Shown here in pieces: positions 18,844 through 28,856 of a DNA stretch of 64,000 nt (position 1 is its first letter; every line of letters begins with the position of its first letter). The notes under the pieces were generated by a model that saw only the letters and a program-made list of their open reading frames with translations, did no database searches and was not told where the DNA came from. Source of the stretch: Candidatus Tisiphia endosymbiont of Dascillus cervinus (GTDB lineage: Bacteria; Pseudomonadota; Alphaproteobacteria; Rickettsiales; Rickettsiaceae); contig NZ_OZ032146.1 in assembly GCF_964026405.1 (NCBI RefSeq), positions 992,001 to 1,056,000 on the forward strand, given 5' to 3'. The position numbers and the translations under genes were made by a program.

Positions 18844-19293
18844 TTAAGCTACTTCTAGCCTAACCATTGGAATTACCCCTCTATCGGGACCATCAATAAA
18901 ATCTTGGATAATATTGTCTATAGAAGTTACTTCATTAATATTATAATTTTTCCATTGATTTTGGGTTAAAGAGAAATAAAGATTACCAGACATATCATCA
19001 TACCAAGTATAAAATATCATTCTTATACCAGGATGATTTGTTGTTAAATCTTTTGCCCTAGCAGCAATTACAGCTTCATAAAAAGTTTTTAGTTCTTTTT
19101 TTGTACATAGTTTAAAGTTGTAATCAACTTGAAAACCCCAACGATTTTCGCTATATTCATTAATCCGATTATCCTTAGTACTCAAAACAATGGGATCTTC
19201 GATAATTTCATAAAACTCTAGCTCATTAAAATACATCTTAGCTTTTTCAGATATATTTAGCTTTCTTATTGATGGATGAATATTTGGGGTCAT
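18844..19293 (-). CDS. Unrecognised protein in murA insert
   Basis: 149 residues, soluble-looking. It has mixed alpha/beta content with a central run RWGFQVDYNFKLCTKKEL, then MIFYTWYDDMSGNLYFSLT, and a C-terminal GPDRGVIPMVRLEVA. I do not recognise the family. It begins 23 bp after the murA stop and precedes the 193-residue gene, so transcription probably continues from murA. Size and pairing would suit an immunity or toxin-antitoxin-like pair, but nothing in the sequence proves it. Confidence 0.5.
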   Translation of the reverse strand: MTPNIHPSIRKLNISEKAKMYFNELEFYEIIEDPIVLSTKDNRINEYSENRWGFQVDYNFKLCTKKELKTFYEAVIAARAKDLTTNHPGIRMIFYTWYDDMSGNLYFSLTQNQWKNYNINEVTSIDNIIQDFIDGPDRGVIPMVRLEVA

Positions 19294-19315
19294 ATTAGAA
19301 TTGCTTATCTGTTTT

Positions 19316-19527
19316 TTTAAACATTATCTCCAGTAATTCGTACTATATTTGCCCCGCAACTGGTTAGTTTTTTCTCCAATGTTTGGTATCCACGATCTAA
19401 GTGGTAGATTCGGTGTATTCTTGTTGTATCGTTGGCGGCAAGTCCAGCTAATACTAGGGATACTGATGCTCTGAGGTCGCTTGCCATTACTTCTGCTCCT
19501 GTCAAAAAAGGTATACCCCGTATTATA
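19316..19527. repeat. 212-bp direct repeat of the murA 3' end (inner copy, in murA)
   Basis: The copy that forms the functional 3' end of murA. See the partner at 18011-18222. The unit from one repeat start to the next is 1,305 bp. Confidence 0.9.
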
Positions 19528-20591
19528 GCACTCTTTCCGTTAACTGTTATATTTGCACCCATTCTGCATAATTCAGGAACATGCATAAAGCGATTCTCAA
19601 AAATATTTTCTGTAATTATAGAAGAACCTTTGCAAAGAGTCATAAGGCTCATAAACTGAGCTTGTAAGTCTGTTGCAAAACCTGGATATGGACTTGTATG
19701 GATATCCACGGGATTTAATCTGTCTACATAAGAAACTCTTAAACCATTATCAATAGGTTCAACTTTTATGCCAGCTTCAATGAGCTTTAATACTATATTT
19801 TCAACAATATTGCTGTTAATTCCATAAATATTTAAATTGCCTTTAGTAATGGCAGCCGCCATCATGTAGGTACCAGCTTCAATACGATCCGGCATGACTG
19901 AATAGTTGGTATTTTTTAAATAAGATTTACCAATAATTCTTACTTCGCTTGTACCAATTCCATCTATTTCTGCACCCATTTTGTTAAGGCAATGGCATAG
20001 ATCAACAATTTCTGGTTCTCTAGCACAGTTAAATAATATCGTTTCTCCTTCAGCCAAAGTAGCTGCCATTATGGAATTAATTGTTGCTCCAACAGATATT
20101 TGTTTAAAAACAAAATGTACAGCTTTTAATCTGCCTTTGATCGTAGCATTAATATAACCATGATCAACATTAATATTGGCTCCCATAGCTTGCAGAGCTG
20201 CTATATGTAGATCTACTTGCCTAGCCCCTATAGCACATCCTCCAGGTAAGGAAACCTTAGCTTTAGAAAACCTGGAGAGTAGAGGTCCTAGAACCCAAAT
20301 AGAAGCACGCATTTTACGCACTATATCATATGGGGCAGTAAAATTATTAATATTGCTGCTATCGATATCCATGCTCAAGTGATCTTGATGCTCAGTTACA
20401 GTGACAACACTACCTAAATTCTCAAGTAATTTTCTCATTGTGAGAATATCGGTAAGCTTTGGAATATTATTAATACTAAGCTTATCCGTAAGCAGTGCAG
20501 CTGTCATAATCGGTAATGCTGCATTTTTAGCTCCGCTAATACTAATACTACCTTCAAGGGGGATACCACCCTGAATTATTAAACTATCCAT
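19317..20591 (-). CDS. murA: UDP-N-acetylglucosamine 1-carboxyvinyltransferase
   Basis: First committed enzyme of peptidoglycan synthesis, transferring enolpyruvate from PEP to UDP-GlcNAc. 424 residues, full length. Lys22-Asn23 (SGAKNAALP) bind substrate. The active-site loop [15 protein letters not shown] keeps the catalytic, fosfomycin-targeted Cys (Cys119). The start is ATG 20591. The final 212 bp are repeated downstream around two unknown genes, so its present 3' end may have been brought in by the insertion. A 218-bp MITE lies upstream. Confidence 0.95.
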   Translation of the reverse strand: MDSLIIQGGIPLEGSISISGAKNAALPIMTAALLTDKLSINNIPKLTDILTMRKLLENLGSVVTVTEHQDHLSMDIDSSNINNFTAPYDIVRKMRASIWVLGPLLSRFSKAKVSLPGGCAIGARQVDLHIAALQAMGANINVDHGYINATIKGRLKAVHFVFKQISVGATINSIMAATLAEGETILFNCAREPEIVDLCHCLNKMGAEIDGIGTSEVRIIGKSYLKNTNYSVMPDRIEAGTYMMAAAITKGNLNIYGINSNIVENIVLKLIEAGIKVEPIDNGLRVSYVDRLNPVDIHTSPYPGFATDLQAQFMSLMTLCKGSSIITENIFENRFMHVPELCRMGANITVNGKSAIIRGIPFLTGAEVMASDLRASVSLVLAGLAANDTTRIHRIYHLDRGYQTLEKKLTSCGANIVRITGDNV

Positions 20592-20613
20592 AGGAATTCC
20601 TCAATATATATAA

Positions 20614-20831
20614 TATAGCACTTAACATATATGTTCATATTAGTGCTAGGTTATAAGAACGAACAACCGTCATCGCGAGCCACGCCATTTCGTGGCGATC
20701 CAAATAAACAGCGTGCTGTTACAACTTTTGGATTGCTTCGTCGCCTAAAGTGGCTTCTCGCAATGACGGTTAGAGAATTTATTCAATCTACAACTGTAGC
20801 ACTAATATGAACATATATGTTAAGTGCTATA
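20614..20831. mobile_element. 218-bp MITE-like element with perfect 34-bp inverted ends
   Basis: Left arm 20614-20647 (tatagcacttaacatatatg...) is the exact complement of 20798-20831. A second palindrome is nested inside, with arms aaccgtcatcgcgag / ctcgcaatgacggtt. The core resembles that of 61311-61511, but the outer ends differ. It sits between rpsA and murA. Confidence 0.8.
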
Positions 20832-20869
20832 ACCCGAATTTGATATAACTTGTTATATCAAATTCGGGT
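20832..20869 (-). terminator. Hairpin downstream of rpsA
   Basis: A perfect 17-bp stem, acccgaatttgatataa / ttatatcaaattcgggt, with a 4-base loop (cttg), 58 bp after the rpsA stop. It directly abuts the MITE. The stem is not G+C rich and has no long T run, so termination strength is uncertain. Confidence 0.6.
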
Positions 20870-20926
20870 ATAAGTCAATTAGGTTTAAAGCGATATAGTA
20901 GCTGTATTAGTTAAATAAAAAATTTA

Positions 20927-22657
20927 TCATTTTTTACTATCGTCAAGAGCTGTTCCAAGTATGTCTCCTAGACTAGCAGCACTATCAGCAGAACCATATT
21001 CTTTAATAGCTTTTTCTCTCTTTTCTATTTCAAGTGCTTTTATTGACAAAGTAACTTTACGAGATGCTTTATCAATGGTAATGATTTTTGCATCAATTCT
21101 GTCATTAGGGACAAATCTTTCAGTTTTTTGATCAGCTTTTTCACTAGAAAGATCAGCTTTTTTGATGAAGCCCGGTATTTTGTCGTCTAAAATAACTTCT
21201 ATCCCATCATCTTTAACTTCAGTAACTGAGCAAGTAACGACCATATTTTTTTTGTACATGTCAAATTCATCTTGCTGGGGGTCAAAGCTTAGTTGTTTAA
21301 TACCTAAGCTTATACGTTCCTTTTCAATATCAATTGATAAGACTTTACACTCTATTTGATCATTCTTTTTATATGTTTTTAACAGCTCAGTACCATTGCC
21401 TTCCCAACTTATATCTGTTTCATGAATCATACCATCAATGTTGTCATCAAGTGCTACAAACATACCAAAGTCAGTGATATTTCGTATTGGTGCTTTAATT
21501 ATACTACCTATTGCATGACTATGCACAAACCCAATAATTGGGTTATCTTGACACTGTTTAATACTTAGAGATATTCTATGTTTATCGGTATCAACTTCTA
21601 GAATTGTGAATTGAACTTCTTGACCAATAGTAAGCATTTTCTTAGGATGTTGATTTGATTTTACCCAACTAATTTCACTTGAATGAACGAGTCCTTCAAT
21701 ACCATCTTTTAATTCAATAAATACCCCATAATCAGCAATATTTGTTACTTTGCCAGTCATTATTTTGCCAACTGGGAATTCTTCTTTTATACTTTGCCAT
21801 GGATTATGATCAAGTTGCTTCATACCAAGTGAAATTCTCTTAGTTTCTTCATTAAATTTTATAACTATAACCCTAACCTTTTGATCTGGAGATAAAACTT
21901 CAGAAGGGTGATTTATTCTGCTCCATGAAATATCAGTAACGTGCAATAGACCGTCTACATTACCTGAATTACCTAAAGCAATAAACGCACCGTAATCAGT
22001 GATATTTTTTACTGTACCATCTAATATTATTCCTTCCTTAATTTTCGATAACATTTCGTCTCTAGCCTCAGATCTTGATTCCTCAAGTATAGCTCTTCTA
22101 GAAACTACGATATTCCCAAGTTTCTTATCCATCTTTAAAATTTGGAATGGCTGCTTGATACCCATTAACGAAGCAATATCTTTTATTGGTCTAACATCTA
22201 CCTGACTTCCAGGTAAGAAGGCAACAACCCCTGATACGTCAACAGTAAATCCACCTTTAACACGTCCGAATATTACACCATCAACAAACTGTTTATTGGC
22301 ACATGCAATTTCTAAATGTCCCCATGATTCTTCTCTAATGGCCTTTTCACGACTTAATATAGTTCTACCGTTACGTCCTTCAATTTTCTCAATATATACA
22401 TCAACTATCTCGCCAACTTCTGGTAAAGGTTGATTACTAACTAGAGCAAATTCTTCTATAGGAACTCTGCCTTCATTCTTTAATCCAACATCAACTATGA
22501 TAATGCCTTTAGCAATCCCTACTACTTGACCTTTGACAACAGTACCTTCTTTTACGTGACTAGTACTTACGGCTTCAAGCATTTGTGCAAAATCTTCGTG
22601 AGATTGAATGCTAATTTCAGCAAGCTGAGAAACAAATTTTTTCTTAAATTTTTGCAT
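20927..22657 (-). CDS. rpsA: 30S ribosomal protein S1
   Basis: Binds mRNA leaders at the ribosome for initiation. 576 residues made of successive S1 (OB-fold) modules. Repeats of the type GxVxxIxDYGxFxxL...GLVHxSEISW can be seen near residues 35, 120, 205, 290, 375 and 465. The C-terminal end is short and acidic. Start ATG 22657. It follows cmk on the same strand with 171 bp between, the conserved cmk-rpsA order of proteobacteria. Confidence 0.95.
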   Translation of the reverse strand: MQKFKKKFVSQLAEISIQSHEDFAQMLEAVSTSHVKEGTVVKGQVVGIAKGIIIVDVGLKNEGRVPIEEFALVSNQPLPEVGEIVDVYIEKIEGRNGRTILSREKAIREESWGHLEIACANKQFVDGVIFGRVKGGFTVDVSGVVAFLPGSQVDVRPIKDIASLMGIKQPFQILKMDKKLGNIVVSRRAILEESRSEARDEMLSKIKEGIILDGTVKNITDYGAFIALGNSGNVDGLLHVTDISWSRINHPSEVLSPDQKVRVIVIKFNEETKRISLGMKQLDHNPWQSIKEEFPVGKIMTGKVTNIADYGVFIELKDGIEGLVHSSEISWVKSNQHPKKMLTIGQEVQFTILEVDTDKHRISLSIKQCQDNPIIGFVHSHAIGSIIKAPIRNITDFGMFVALDDNIDGMIHETDISWEGNGTELLKTYKKNDQIECKVLSIDIEKERISLGIKQLSFDPQQDEFDMYKKNMVVTCSVTEVKDDGIEVILDDKIPGFIKKADLSSEKADQKTERFVPNDRIDAKIITIDKASRKVTLSIKALEIEKREKAIKEYGSADSAASLGDILGTALDDSKK

Positions 22658-22828
22658 ATTATTCTCTAATACTAGTTGTGCCGTCTAGTATAAAAATTAT
22701 AGTTAATTGACTTGAATTTACATAAGCAAGTTGTTCTTTGCCTTAAGTAATCAAATTCAACTAAATTAACTATGAATGGTTAATAAAATGTAGATAAAAC
22801 AACCTATGGCACATAAAATATGTTGATG

Positions 22829-23479
22829 TTACCTAACTGAAATAAACTCCATGATCTTATCAATCACTTCTTTTGGTGATAGATAAGAAGTATCAATTTC
22901 TAAAGCTCCTTGTGGGGGAAGAGTTGGAGCAATATCACGCTCTATATCCCGTTTGTCTCTTATTTTTAGTTGTTCCAAAACTGTATCAAATATATATTCT
23001 CCTCCTTTTTCTTGCAACTCTTTATATCTTCTCTTTGCTCTAATAACAATATCTGCTCTGATAAAAATCTTTAAGTCAGCATTTGGGGCCACTACTGTTC
23101 CAATATCTCTACCTTCCATTATAATTCTAGGAGTTGTTTTTATTAATTTTCCTAGATATTTTCCTAGGTTATTTCTTACTTCCGGTATAATAGCAATTTT
23201 TGATGCTACATTACCTACAATCTCACTATCAAGTTCTGAATTTTGTACATATTCCGTAGATTTGGATAATTCAATTATTCCATTTATGTCAGTAAGATCA
23301 ATTTTTTGGTTTATACAAGAAATAGCAAGGCTTCTATATACAATACTTGATTGAAAGTAAGTAAGCTTAAGTTTTTGTGCTAACATTTGACCAATTGTAC
23401 TCTTACCCGATGCTGCTGGACCATCCAGTGCCACTACAAAATTATTGCTAATATTAAAAGCTTGAGATTTTAAGGTCAT
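22829..23479 (-). CDS. cmk: Cytidylate kinase
   Basis: Phosphorylates CMP and dCMP with ATP in the cytoplasm. 216 residues. The P-loop [11 protein letters not shown] lies near residues 18-28. The NMP-binding region includes [10 protein letters not shown] (about 120-129), and the lid has [13 protein letters not shown]. Start ATG 23479, length normal. It precedes rpsA in the common order. tRNA-Val, the integration site of the large element, lies upstream on the other strand. Confidence 0.95.
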   Translation of the reverse strand: MTLKSQAFNISNNFVVALDGPAASGKSTIGQMLAQKLKLTYFQSSIVYRSLAISCINQKIDLTDINGIIELSKSTEYVQNSELDSEIVGNVASKIAIIPEVRNNLGKYLGKLIKTTPRIIMEGRDIGTVVAPNADLKIFIRADIVIRAKRRYKELQEKGGEYIFDTVLEQLKIRDKRDIERDIAPTLPPQGALEIDTSYLSPKEVIDKIMEFISVR

Positions 23480-23586
23480 TTACTTATAATTTTATGCCGA
23501 ATTCTAGCTGAATATTTAAAATAATGCAAATAAAACTTGAAATTGAAGCTATTATAGATTAGAGATGTTACTATGAAAACTTAATA

Positions 23587-23722
23587 TATATTTCAAATGA
23601 TTTGAAGAATTGGGACAACAAACAAGGGGTAACCGGACTAGGCGTACATTTGCTACGTGAGTACGCGATAGACTCTGCAAGTATTTGAAAAAGCAATTCT
23701 TTAAAGCAGAAGAGTATACTTT
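23587..23722. repeat. Palindromic element, type A, diverged copy
   Basis: Begins tatatttcaaatgatttgaa and ends attctttaaagcagaagagtata without the surplus bases, so it shares both ends with 17755-17883. The centre differs (accggactaggcgtac). It lies 35 bp before tRNA-Val. Confidence 0.65.
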
Positions 23723-23757
23723 GTTGTTTTAAGTATAAAATTAAATCAGAAAAGCAA

Positions 23758-23834
23758 GGGCGGTTAGCTCAGTTGGTTAGAGCATTACGTTGACATCGTA
23801 AAGGTCGGTGGTTCGAATCCACTATCGCCCACCA
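23758..23834 (+). tRNA. tRNA-Val (anticodon GAC), attachment site of the element
   Basis: 77 nt with encoded CCA. Acceptor GGGCGGT pairs with ATCGCCC, the anticodon arm is TTACG-TTGACAT-CGTAA, and the T loop is TTCGAAT. The 3' portion from the anticodon stem on is the left attachment repeat, so integration leaves this tRNA intact. Confidence 0.96.
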
Positions 23835-23835
23835 A
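23785..23835 (+). repeat. attL: 51-bp core within tRNA-Val
   Basis: Identical to 56485-56535 over 51 bp (starts ttacgttgacatcgtaaagg). It runs from the anticodon stem to one base past CCA, the usual crossover region for tRNA-targeting tyrosine integrases. Confidence 0.95.
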
Positions 23836-23968
23836 TTACTTAGTGATATTTTCGTTAAAAACCTTATATCCATAGTGTTTCCTCCGGTTAATTAGACTAA
23901 ATTTTAATAGTATAGAAAATTTTATTACTTGTCAATTTACAATTAATTTATAGGTTTTTTTGGTGGAA

Positions 23969-24183
23969 AAGTTACATATCGATTACATATCAAAATACTA
24001 CTTTTAAGTACTTCATTATTAAAATATACAACTAAAAATAGTTAATTATTTCTATCATCAACAATGAATTAAATCAACTTAAAATTGAGTCTTACAATTT
24101 TAAAAATAATTGCTTGTCCTAGTTTTAATTACTAAAAATATAATTCAAGTTGTCAAAATACCACTTTTAAACACTTCCTTATT
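23969..24183. promoter_or_regulatory. Candidate integrase arm-type sites near attL
   Basis: The 517-bp spacer between attL and the integrase has no gene. It holds aagttacatatcgattacat (23969), mirrored near attR at 56384. It also holds a 31-bp direct repeat with 4 mismatches at 23990-24020 and 24153-24183 (core acttttaa). Paired direct repeats beside an integrase are typical of arm sites; binding is inferred. Confidence 0.45.
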
Positions 24184-24351
24184 TTAATTCTCATTCTTAT
24201 AAATTAACTCTTGCAAACTATTTCTATCAGCGGTAATTATTTAATTATGACTAGTGTAAAATTAGTTAATTCAATTAACTAACTTTAAGACAATTAGATT
24301 GAGCTAGGTTAGTTTTATCACCTAATAAATATAATTTTAAGGTAGGTATTT

Positions 24352-25607
24352 ATGGCAAAAAATTCATTTAACTTTACTAAAGAGATTCTAGAAAAAATTA
24401 TTCCACCTAAAGCAGAAAAAGATAGTAAGGGCAAAATTATTCGCCCTAAAATTGTCCAACATGTTTATAGAGATACCGAAGAAAAAGGACTAGTCCTAAA
24501 TGTATCATATTTAGGACCTAAAAGTTTTTTTCTAAGCAAAAAAATTAATGGTACACGTTACAAAATTAAATTAGGTTCTTTTCCTAATAAACTAAATCCT
24601 TCTCCTGATGATATTTCTATTACAGAAGCAAGAACAAAGGCAGCAGAATTAAAAAACCAGCTTGCTAAAGGGATAAATCCTATTTTGCCAAAAGCTCAAG
24701 AGTTACAAGAGAAAAAACAGGAAATGACCTTTAAAGAATTTTTTTATAAAAAATATATTGAAGACTACGCCAAACACAAAATAAAGCGTTGGAAGAACGT
24801 TGATGCTGATATTAATAGGCAAGCAGATCATCTCTTTACTAGAAAACTATCTAGTATAAATAGAGATGATGTACAAAAGATTTTTAATGACCTCACCAAA
24901 GATGGCAAAAAAACTATGGCTAATAAATGTGTTCAGAGATTCATAGGAATATTTAATAGAGCTGTTGAATGGGGGATAGTAGCAAACAATCCGATAACTG
25001 GTATTATACAACATCCGGAAAAGTCAAGGGATAGATATTTACTAGCTGAAGAAAAAGAACGCTTTCTTGCGGTTGTAAAAGAAGAACCTCAAATAATACA
25101 AGATGTTATTCTTATACATTTGTATACTGCAGCTAGGAAGGGCGATATTTTGTCAATGCAATGGAATAATATCAATTTAGCTGATGCACATGGTATGTAC
25201 CCAACCCTAAAAAGGGTGAACCTTATTTAGTTCCTTTAAAAAAACAAGCTGTGGAAATCTTAAAGGCAAGAAATGAGCAACGTCATAGCAAATGTCCTTG
25301 GGTGTTTCCAAGTGATCATAATAGTAAAAGTGGACACCTAGAAGATCCCAAAAGAGCATGGAACAAGATTAGGGAAAAAGCTGAACTTAAAGATTTTAAG
25401 TTACATGATCTTCGTAGAACTATGGGAAGTTGGATGGCTATTGCTGGAGCAAGTCAGTATGTTATTGGTAAAGCTCTTAACCATAAAAGCCCTAGATAAA
25501 CAGCAATTTATGCACGATTAAGTATAGACCCTGTTAGAGAATTTATGGAAAAAGCTGATAATATTTTTGACAAAAAAAACACTACTGACACCAACAACAT
25601 AATTTAA
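24352..25607 (+). pseudogene. P4-type tyrosine integrase, broken by frameshift and nonsense codon
   Basis: The N-terminal arm-binding domain (about 1-110) and core-binding domain (about 125-215) are followed by the catalytic half with Arg in TAARKGD and HDLRRT. A one-base loss near 25192 throws MQWNNINLADAH out of frame; the next frame continues VPNPKKGEPYLVPL. A TAA at 25497-25499 then interrupts SPR-TAIYARL, just before the catalytic Tyr segment, after which the frame runs on to 25607. It would have integrated the element at tRNA-Val next door. As it stands it should not be active. Confidence 0.9.
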
Positions 25608-25618
25608 GTAGGCATCAT

Positions 25619-26290
25619 ATGACAACCACTTTACTTTATTGTACTAACAAAGCTATAAAAAAGAAAAATCCAACAGGAGATATTGAACTACGTAAAAAAG
25701 AAATCAGGAGAAGATTTATCGGTACTAAAGAAGCAATGTCAAAGTTTTTTGAGGTAATTAATGCCGAGCTAAATAGGAAAATGGCAGATTTTTTCTTAAT
25801 AGTGTTATTCACTAGAGCAAGGAAAGGTGAGGTTTTATCTATGAGATGGCAGGATATTAATTTTGAAGATATGACATGGTGCAACCAGTCAAAAAAAGTT
25901 CATTTAGTGAAAGATGCCCTAACCATATTAGCAAGAAGGTATAAGGAGAATAATCTTGATTCAGTATGGGTATTTCCTGATAGTAAAAATAGTAATCATT
26001 TACAAGAGGCGATTAAGAGTTGGCAGAAAATTTGCCAATTGACTGGTATTGACGGTTTAATGACGCATGATATTTGGATGAGTAAAGCTGGAAAGGATAA
26101 AGAGAGAATATGGGAAACTTTAGGTTATCAAGATATCAGCACAACCAAAATATGTGATATTATGAACGATCAAGTTAGAAAATCTATGGAAACACATAGA
26201 AGGGAAAATGAAACACGACAAAGAAAGATAGAAGAATTGGAACAACAGATAAGAGAGCTTAAATATAGGCAAAACGCAAGGGCAATGTAA
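25619..26290 (+). CDS. Integrase-like protein lacking catalytic residues
   Basis: 223 residues covering only the catalytic half of a P4-type integrase. FTRARKGEVLSMRWQDI keeps the first catalytic Arg. The HxLRR box has become HDIWMSK, and the segment aligned to the nucleophile reads STTKICDIM, with Cys in place of Tyr. A charged coiled-coil tail follows (about 195-215, EELEQQIREL). It starts 11 bp after the end of the broken integrase, so it looks like a tandem paralogue. It cannot be a recombinase of the normal kind. It may be a drifting remnant, or may have kept DNA binding. Confidence 0.65.
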   Translation: MTTTLLYCTNKAIKKKNPTGDIELRKKEIRRRFIGTKEAMSKFFEVINAELNRKMADFFLIVLFTRARKGEVLSMRWQDINFEDMTWCNQSKKVHLVKDALTILARRYKENNLDSVWVFPDSKNSNHLQEAIKSWQKICQLTGIDGLMTHDIWMSKAGKDKERIWETLGYQDISTTKICDIMNDQVRKSMETHRRENETRQRKIEELEQQIRELKYRQNARAM

Positions 26291-26306
26291 AGTGTGTAAT
26301 TACTAA

Positions 26307-27111
26307 TTACCTTACATAATTAGTAATTACAAGTTCTCTAGTTATTTTCTTCTGTCCGGTTAGGGCATATTTGGCGTCAATAGTATTTATTGTAAAGTCT
26401 TGGTATATTTCTCTGATGAAGTCAGTATTACTATTAGAAATCATTAGTTTTACACCTCTGCTAGTTAGTTCTTTAACGAAATCTCTTAGTCTAACTTGTT
26501 CATTCTTATCAAAGGGCAGCCTAGTATAAAATCTTTCCCCGACTTGGCAATAAGGTGGGTCAAAATAAACAAAATCATTTTCCTTAGGTTCGATAAACGA
26601 AAAGTCAGTAACGTAAATTGAGGCATCACTTAGAAAATTGCTACATTGCTGTAGTTTCTTATCAATATTAGCACTATTATATTTCTTAGAAGAAAAGGAC
26701 AAACAAAGCCTACCACTCTTATTAACTCGATACATACCCATGAAAGAATATTTATTTAAATAGAGAAATATAGCCGTTATACTAGTCGGGTCATTACTGT
26801 CATTACGTTTTTGTACACGATAATAATATTTTTTCGAGTGGATGTCCTTTATGGGTTGCAAATAAATCACTTACTGCCGTTGGATTCTTTTTTACAGCAT
26901 TGTAGCTGGTAATTAATTCTAAATTAATATCAGATAGAAAACATTTCTGACACCTATCTTTTATTTTGAAGAATAATGCCCCACCACCAAGAAAAGGCTC
27001 ATAATAATTATTGAAAGTATCAGGAACATATTGTATCAATTGATCGGCAAGTTTTCTTTTGCCGCCAACCCAATTAAAGAATGGTAACGGCTTATTTTTA
27101 GTAGTAGCCAC
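26307..27111 (-). pseudogene. Dam-type DNA adenine-N6 methyltransferase (D12 class), frameshifted
   Basis: The first frame (27111 down) has motif X FFNWVGGKRKLAD (about 10-22) and motif I YYEPFLGGGALFF (about 36-48). The second (to 26307) has motif IV FVYFDPPYCQ. The two halves join at a run of six A (minus strand, about 26829-26834): removing one A reads HPLEKYYYRVQKRND straight through. Together they would be about 268 residues, the usual size. The enzyme would methylate GATC-like sites. It may be truly dead, phase-variable at the A run, or a sequencing slip. Confidence 0.85.
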
Positions 27112-27648
27112 GATGGTAAGTATTCATTATTCAGGTACATAAATATCTTACTCATTGTATCATAAATATCACAGAAATGCTACAAAAATCGTCAGTATAT
27201 TGGTAAAAATGGTGGTTTAAAAATCACAGTTAATGAAAGTACACCATTTCTTCTACTAAATAATTAGCTTTGTTTGGTGCAAAAAAACCTGATACAATTT
27301 TAGGCTGATATTTGCCTTAAAATGTAAGTAGATAATTAGATATTTATTCAATTAACCGCATTAGCCAGCTTGTTGAACAGCTAATTTACGGCTTACTTCT
27401 CAGCTATTTATCCATCAATTATCAATGATAATCTTTACTTGCTGTCTCTAGTTTAACACTATTCTAAAAAATTTTATAAAAAAATTACTAATCGTGGAAA
27501 AACCGCTGTACTCTGAGGAAAAATAAGAGTATTTGTTAAGACGACGTTACAATAATGTAAATGTTAAGCACTAAGGTTAGATTACAATCGCAAAATTTTT
27601 CTCTAACCTCAGTGTCTACTTCACGATAGTAAAATAGGAGTTAATTCT
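27112..27648. other. Gene-free spacer
   Basis: 537 bp between the divergent methylase and kinase-like genes. I see no coding frame or strong palindrome. The last about 70 bp (ctctaacctcagtgtctac...) are repeated with changes at about 28555-28620 before a broken copy of the following gene. Confidence 0.5.
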
Positions 27649-28515
27649 ATGCCTGCCGATATTAAAAATCAACAAGAAAACAAATCTACCCATGAAAAAA
27701 ATCTAGGACTAGCTAATTTTATCCACCAAGACTCTGTAAGAACTATATCCATTAGCATAAACAAACCTTGTAGTGAGATGTTTGCTCTTTCTACAGTACT
27801 ATATGAATGCGAGGATGAACACAACAAAAAGAGTACTATAGCTGCGATTGTCGCTTATGCTAAGGACTTAATGTATTACTCTAGAAATATAGTAAATTTT
27901 ACTAGCTACCCAATCTCAATTGCTACCACAAGCGTAGTACCTGCCCCTACAACTTCTAGGAAATTCAACCCTGAAACGTTAGTAAACAACGTTATTAATA
28001 AACTAATGCTATCCTCTAAGAATAAAGGCATAAGGTTTGCAAATAATTTCACCAAGGACATTCCAACCATCATCATTGGTGACGGTTACCGACTTGAGGC
28101 AATATTAACCCAGTTAATTACCAATGCCATTAAATATACTGAACAAGGCGGTATTACCTTAACCACCTATTTTTTTCCTGGAGGTACTAAAACATTACAA
28201 AAGGATAGAGAGTATAATAGTACAAACACTATAGACACACAAAAAGTCAAAGATATTTTACAATTGATTGTTCATGATACAGGGGTTGGTATGTCTGAAA
28301 AACAGCGACAATCTATCTATCAACAATTAAATGGTCTCGAAGCTAGTGATGATGAATTAGCGACGGATTCAAACTCAGAATCAAATTTAGAATTAGGTCT
28401 AGGTTTAAGTCTAGTCAAACAATTTATTCATGAAATAAAGGGCACAATTGATGTTAATAGCCAGCAGGGTAAAAGTACAACCTTTACTTTGCAAATACCG
28501 GTAAAACTGCCTTAA
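27649..28515 (+). CDS. Histidine-kinase-like ATPase without visible phosphoacceptor His
   Basis: 288 residues. The C-terminal HATPase_c domain is complete: N box TNAIKYT (about 157-163), G1 DTGVGM (about 209-214), G2 GLGLGLSLVKQ (about 248) and a final STTFTLQIP strand. The preceding helical region (about 25-100) sits where the HisKA domain should be, but VRTISISINKPCSE stands where HDIRTPLSG is expected, so the phosphorylated His is missing. No sensor or membrane segment exists. It may be a decayed kinase, or one acting as an ATPase or phosphatase. A nonsense-ridden copy of its 5' end follows at 28555. Confidence 0.75.
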   Translation: MPADIKNQQENKSTHEKNLGLANFIHQDSVRTISISINKPCSEMFALSTVLYECEDEHNKKSTIAAIVAYAKDLMYYSRNIVNFTSYPISIATTSVVPAPTTSRKFNPETLVNNVINKLMLSSKNKGIRFANNFTKDIPTIIIGDGYRLEAILTQLITNAIKYTEQGGITLTTYFFPGGTKTLQKDREYNSTNTIDTQKVKDILQLIVHDTGVGMSEKQRQSIYQQLNGLEASDDELATDSNSESNLELGLGLSLVKQFIHEIKGTIDVNSQQGKSTTFTLQIPVKLP

Positions 28516-28554
28516 ATCAGGATATCACGTGTGGTGGTTGTCACACACTGAGGT

Positions 28555-28720
28555 TAGGGAAAGCAATGCAACCTAACCCCAGCGTCTATTATCTATGACA
28601 AAAATAGGAATTAATTTTATGACTACTAATGTTAAAAATCAATAACAAAACAAATTTACCAATAAAAAAGCACAAACACTTAGAAATATTTGCAGATCAA
28701 TAATATAACCACAGAGATTA
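28555..28720 (+). pseudogene. Remnant of a second copy of the kinase-like gene's 5' end
   Basis: Repeats the leader and first codons of the gene at 27649: aataggaattaattttatg against aataggagttaattctatg, then VKNQ against IKNQ, where the frame meets TAA. Similarity fades by about 28720. It is evidence of tandem duplication followed by loss. Confidence 0.65.
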
Positions 28721-28856
28721 ATAAAAATAATACTTGCAATATTAATTTTATCTGATAGTATCCCCGCCATAAAATATAAATCCGTTTAATACGGCAGAAA
28801 ATTATGGGTTGGGTAGTCCATTCATTAAAATTATTAATCTTAATTAGGCAACAACA

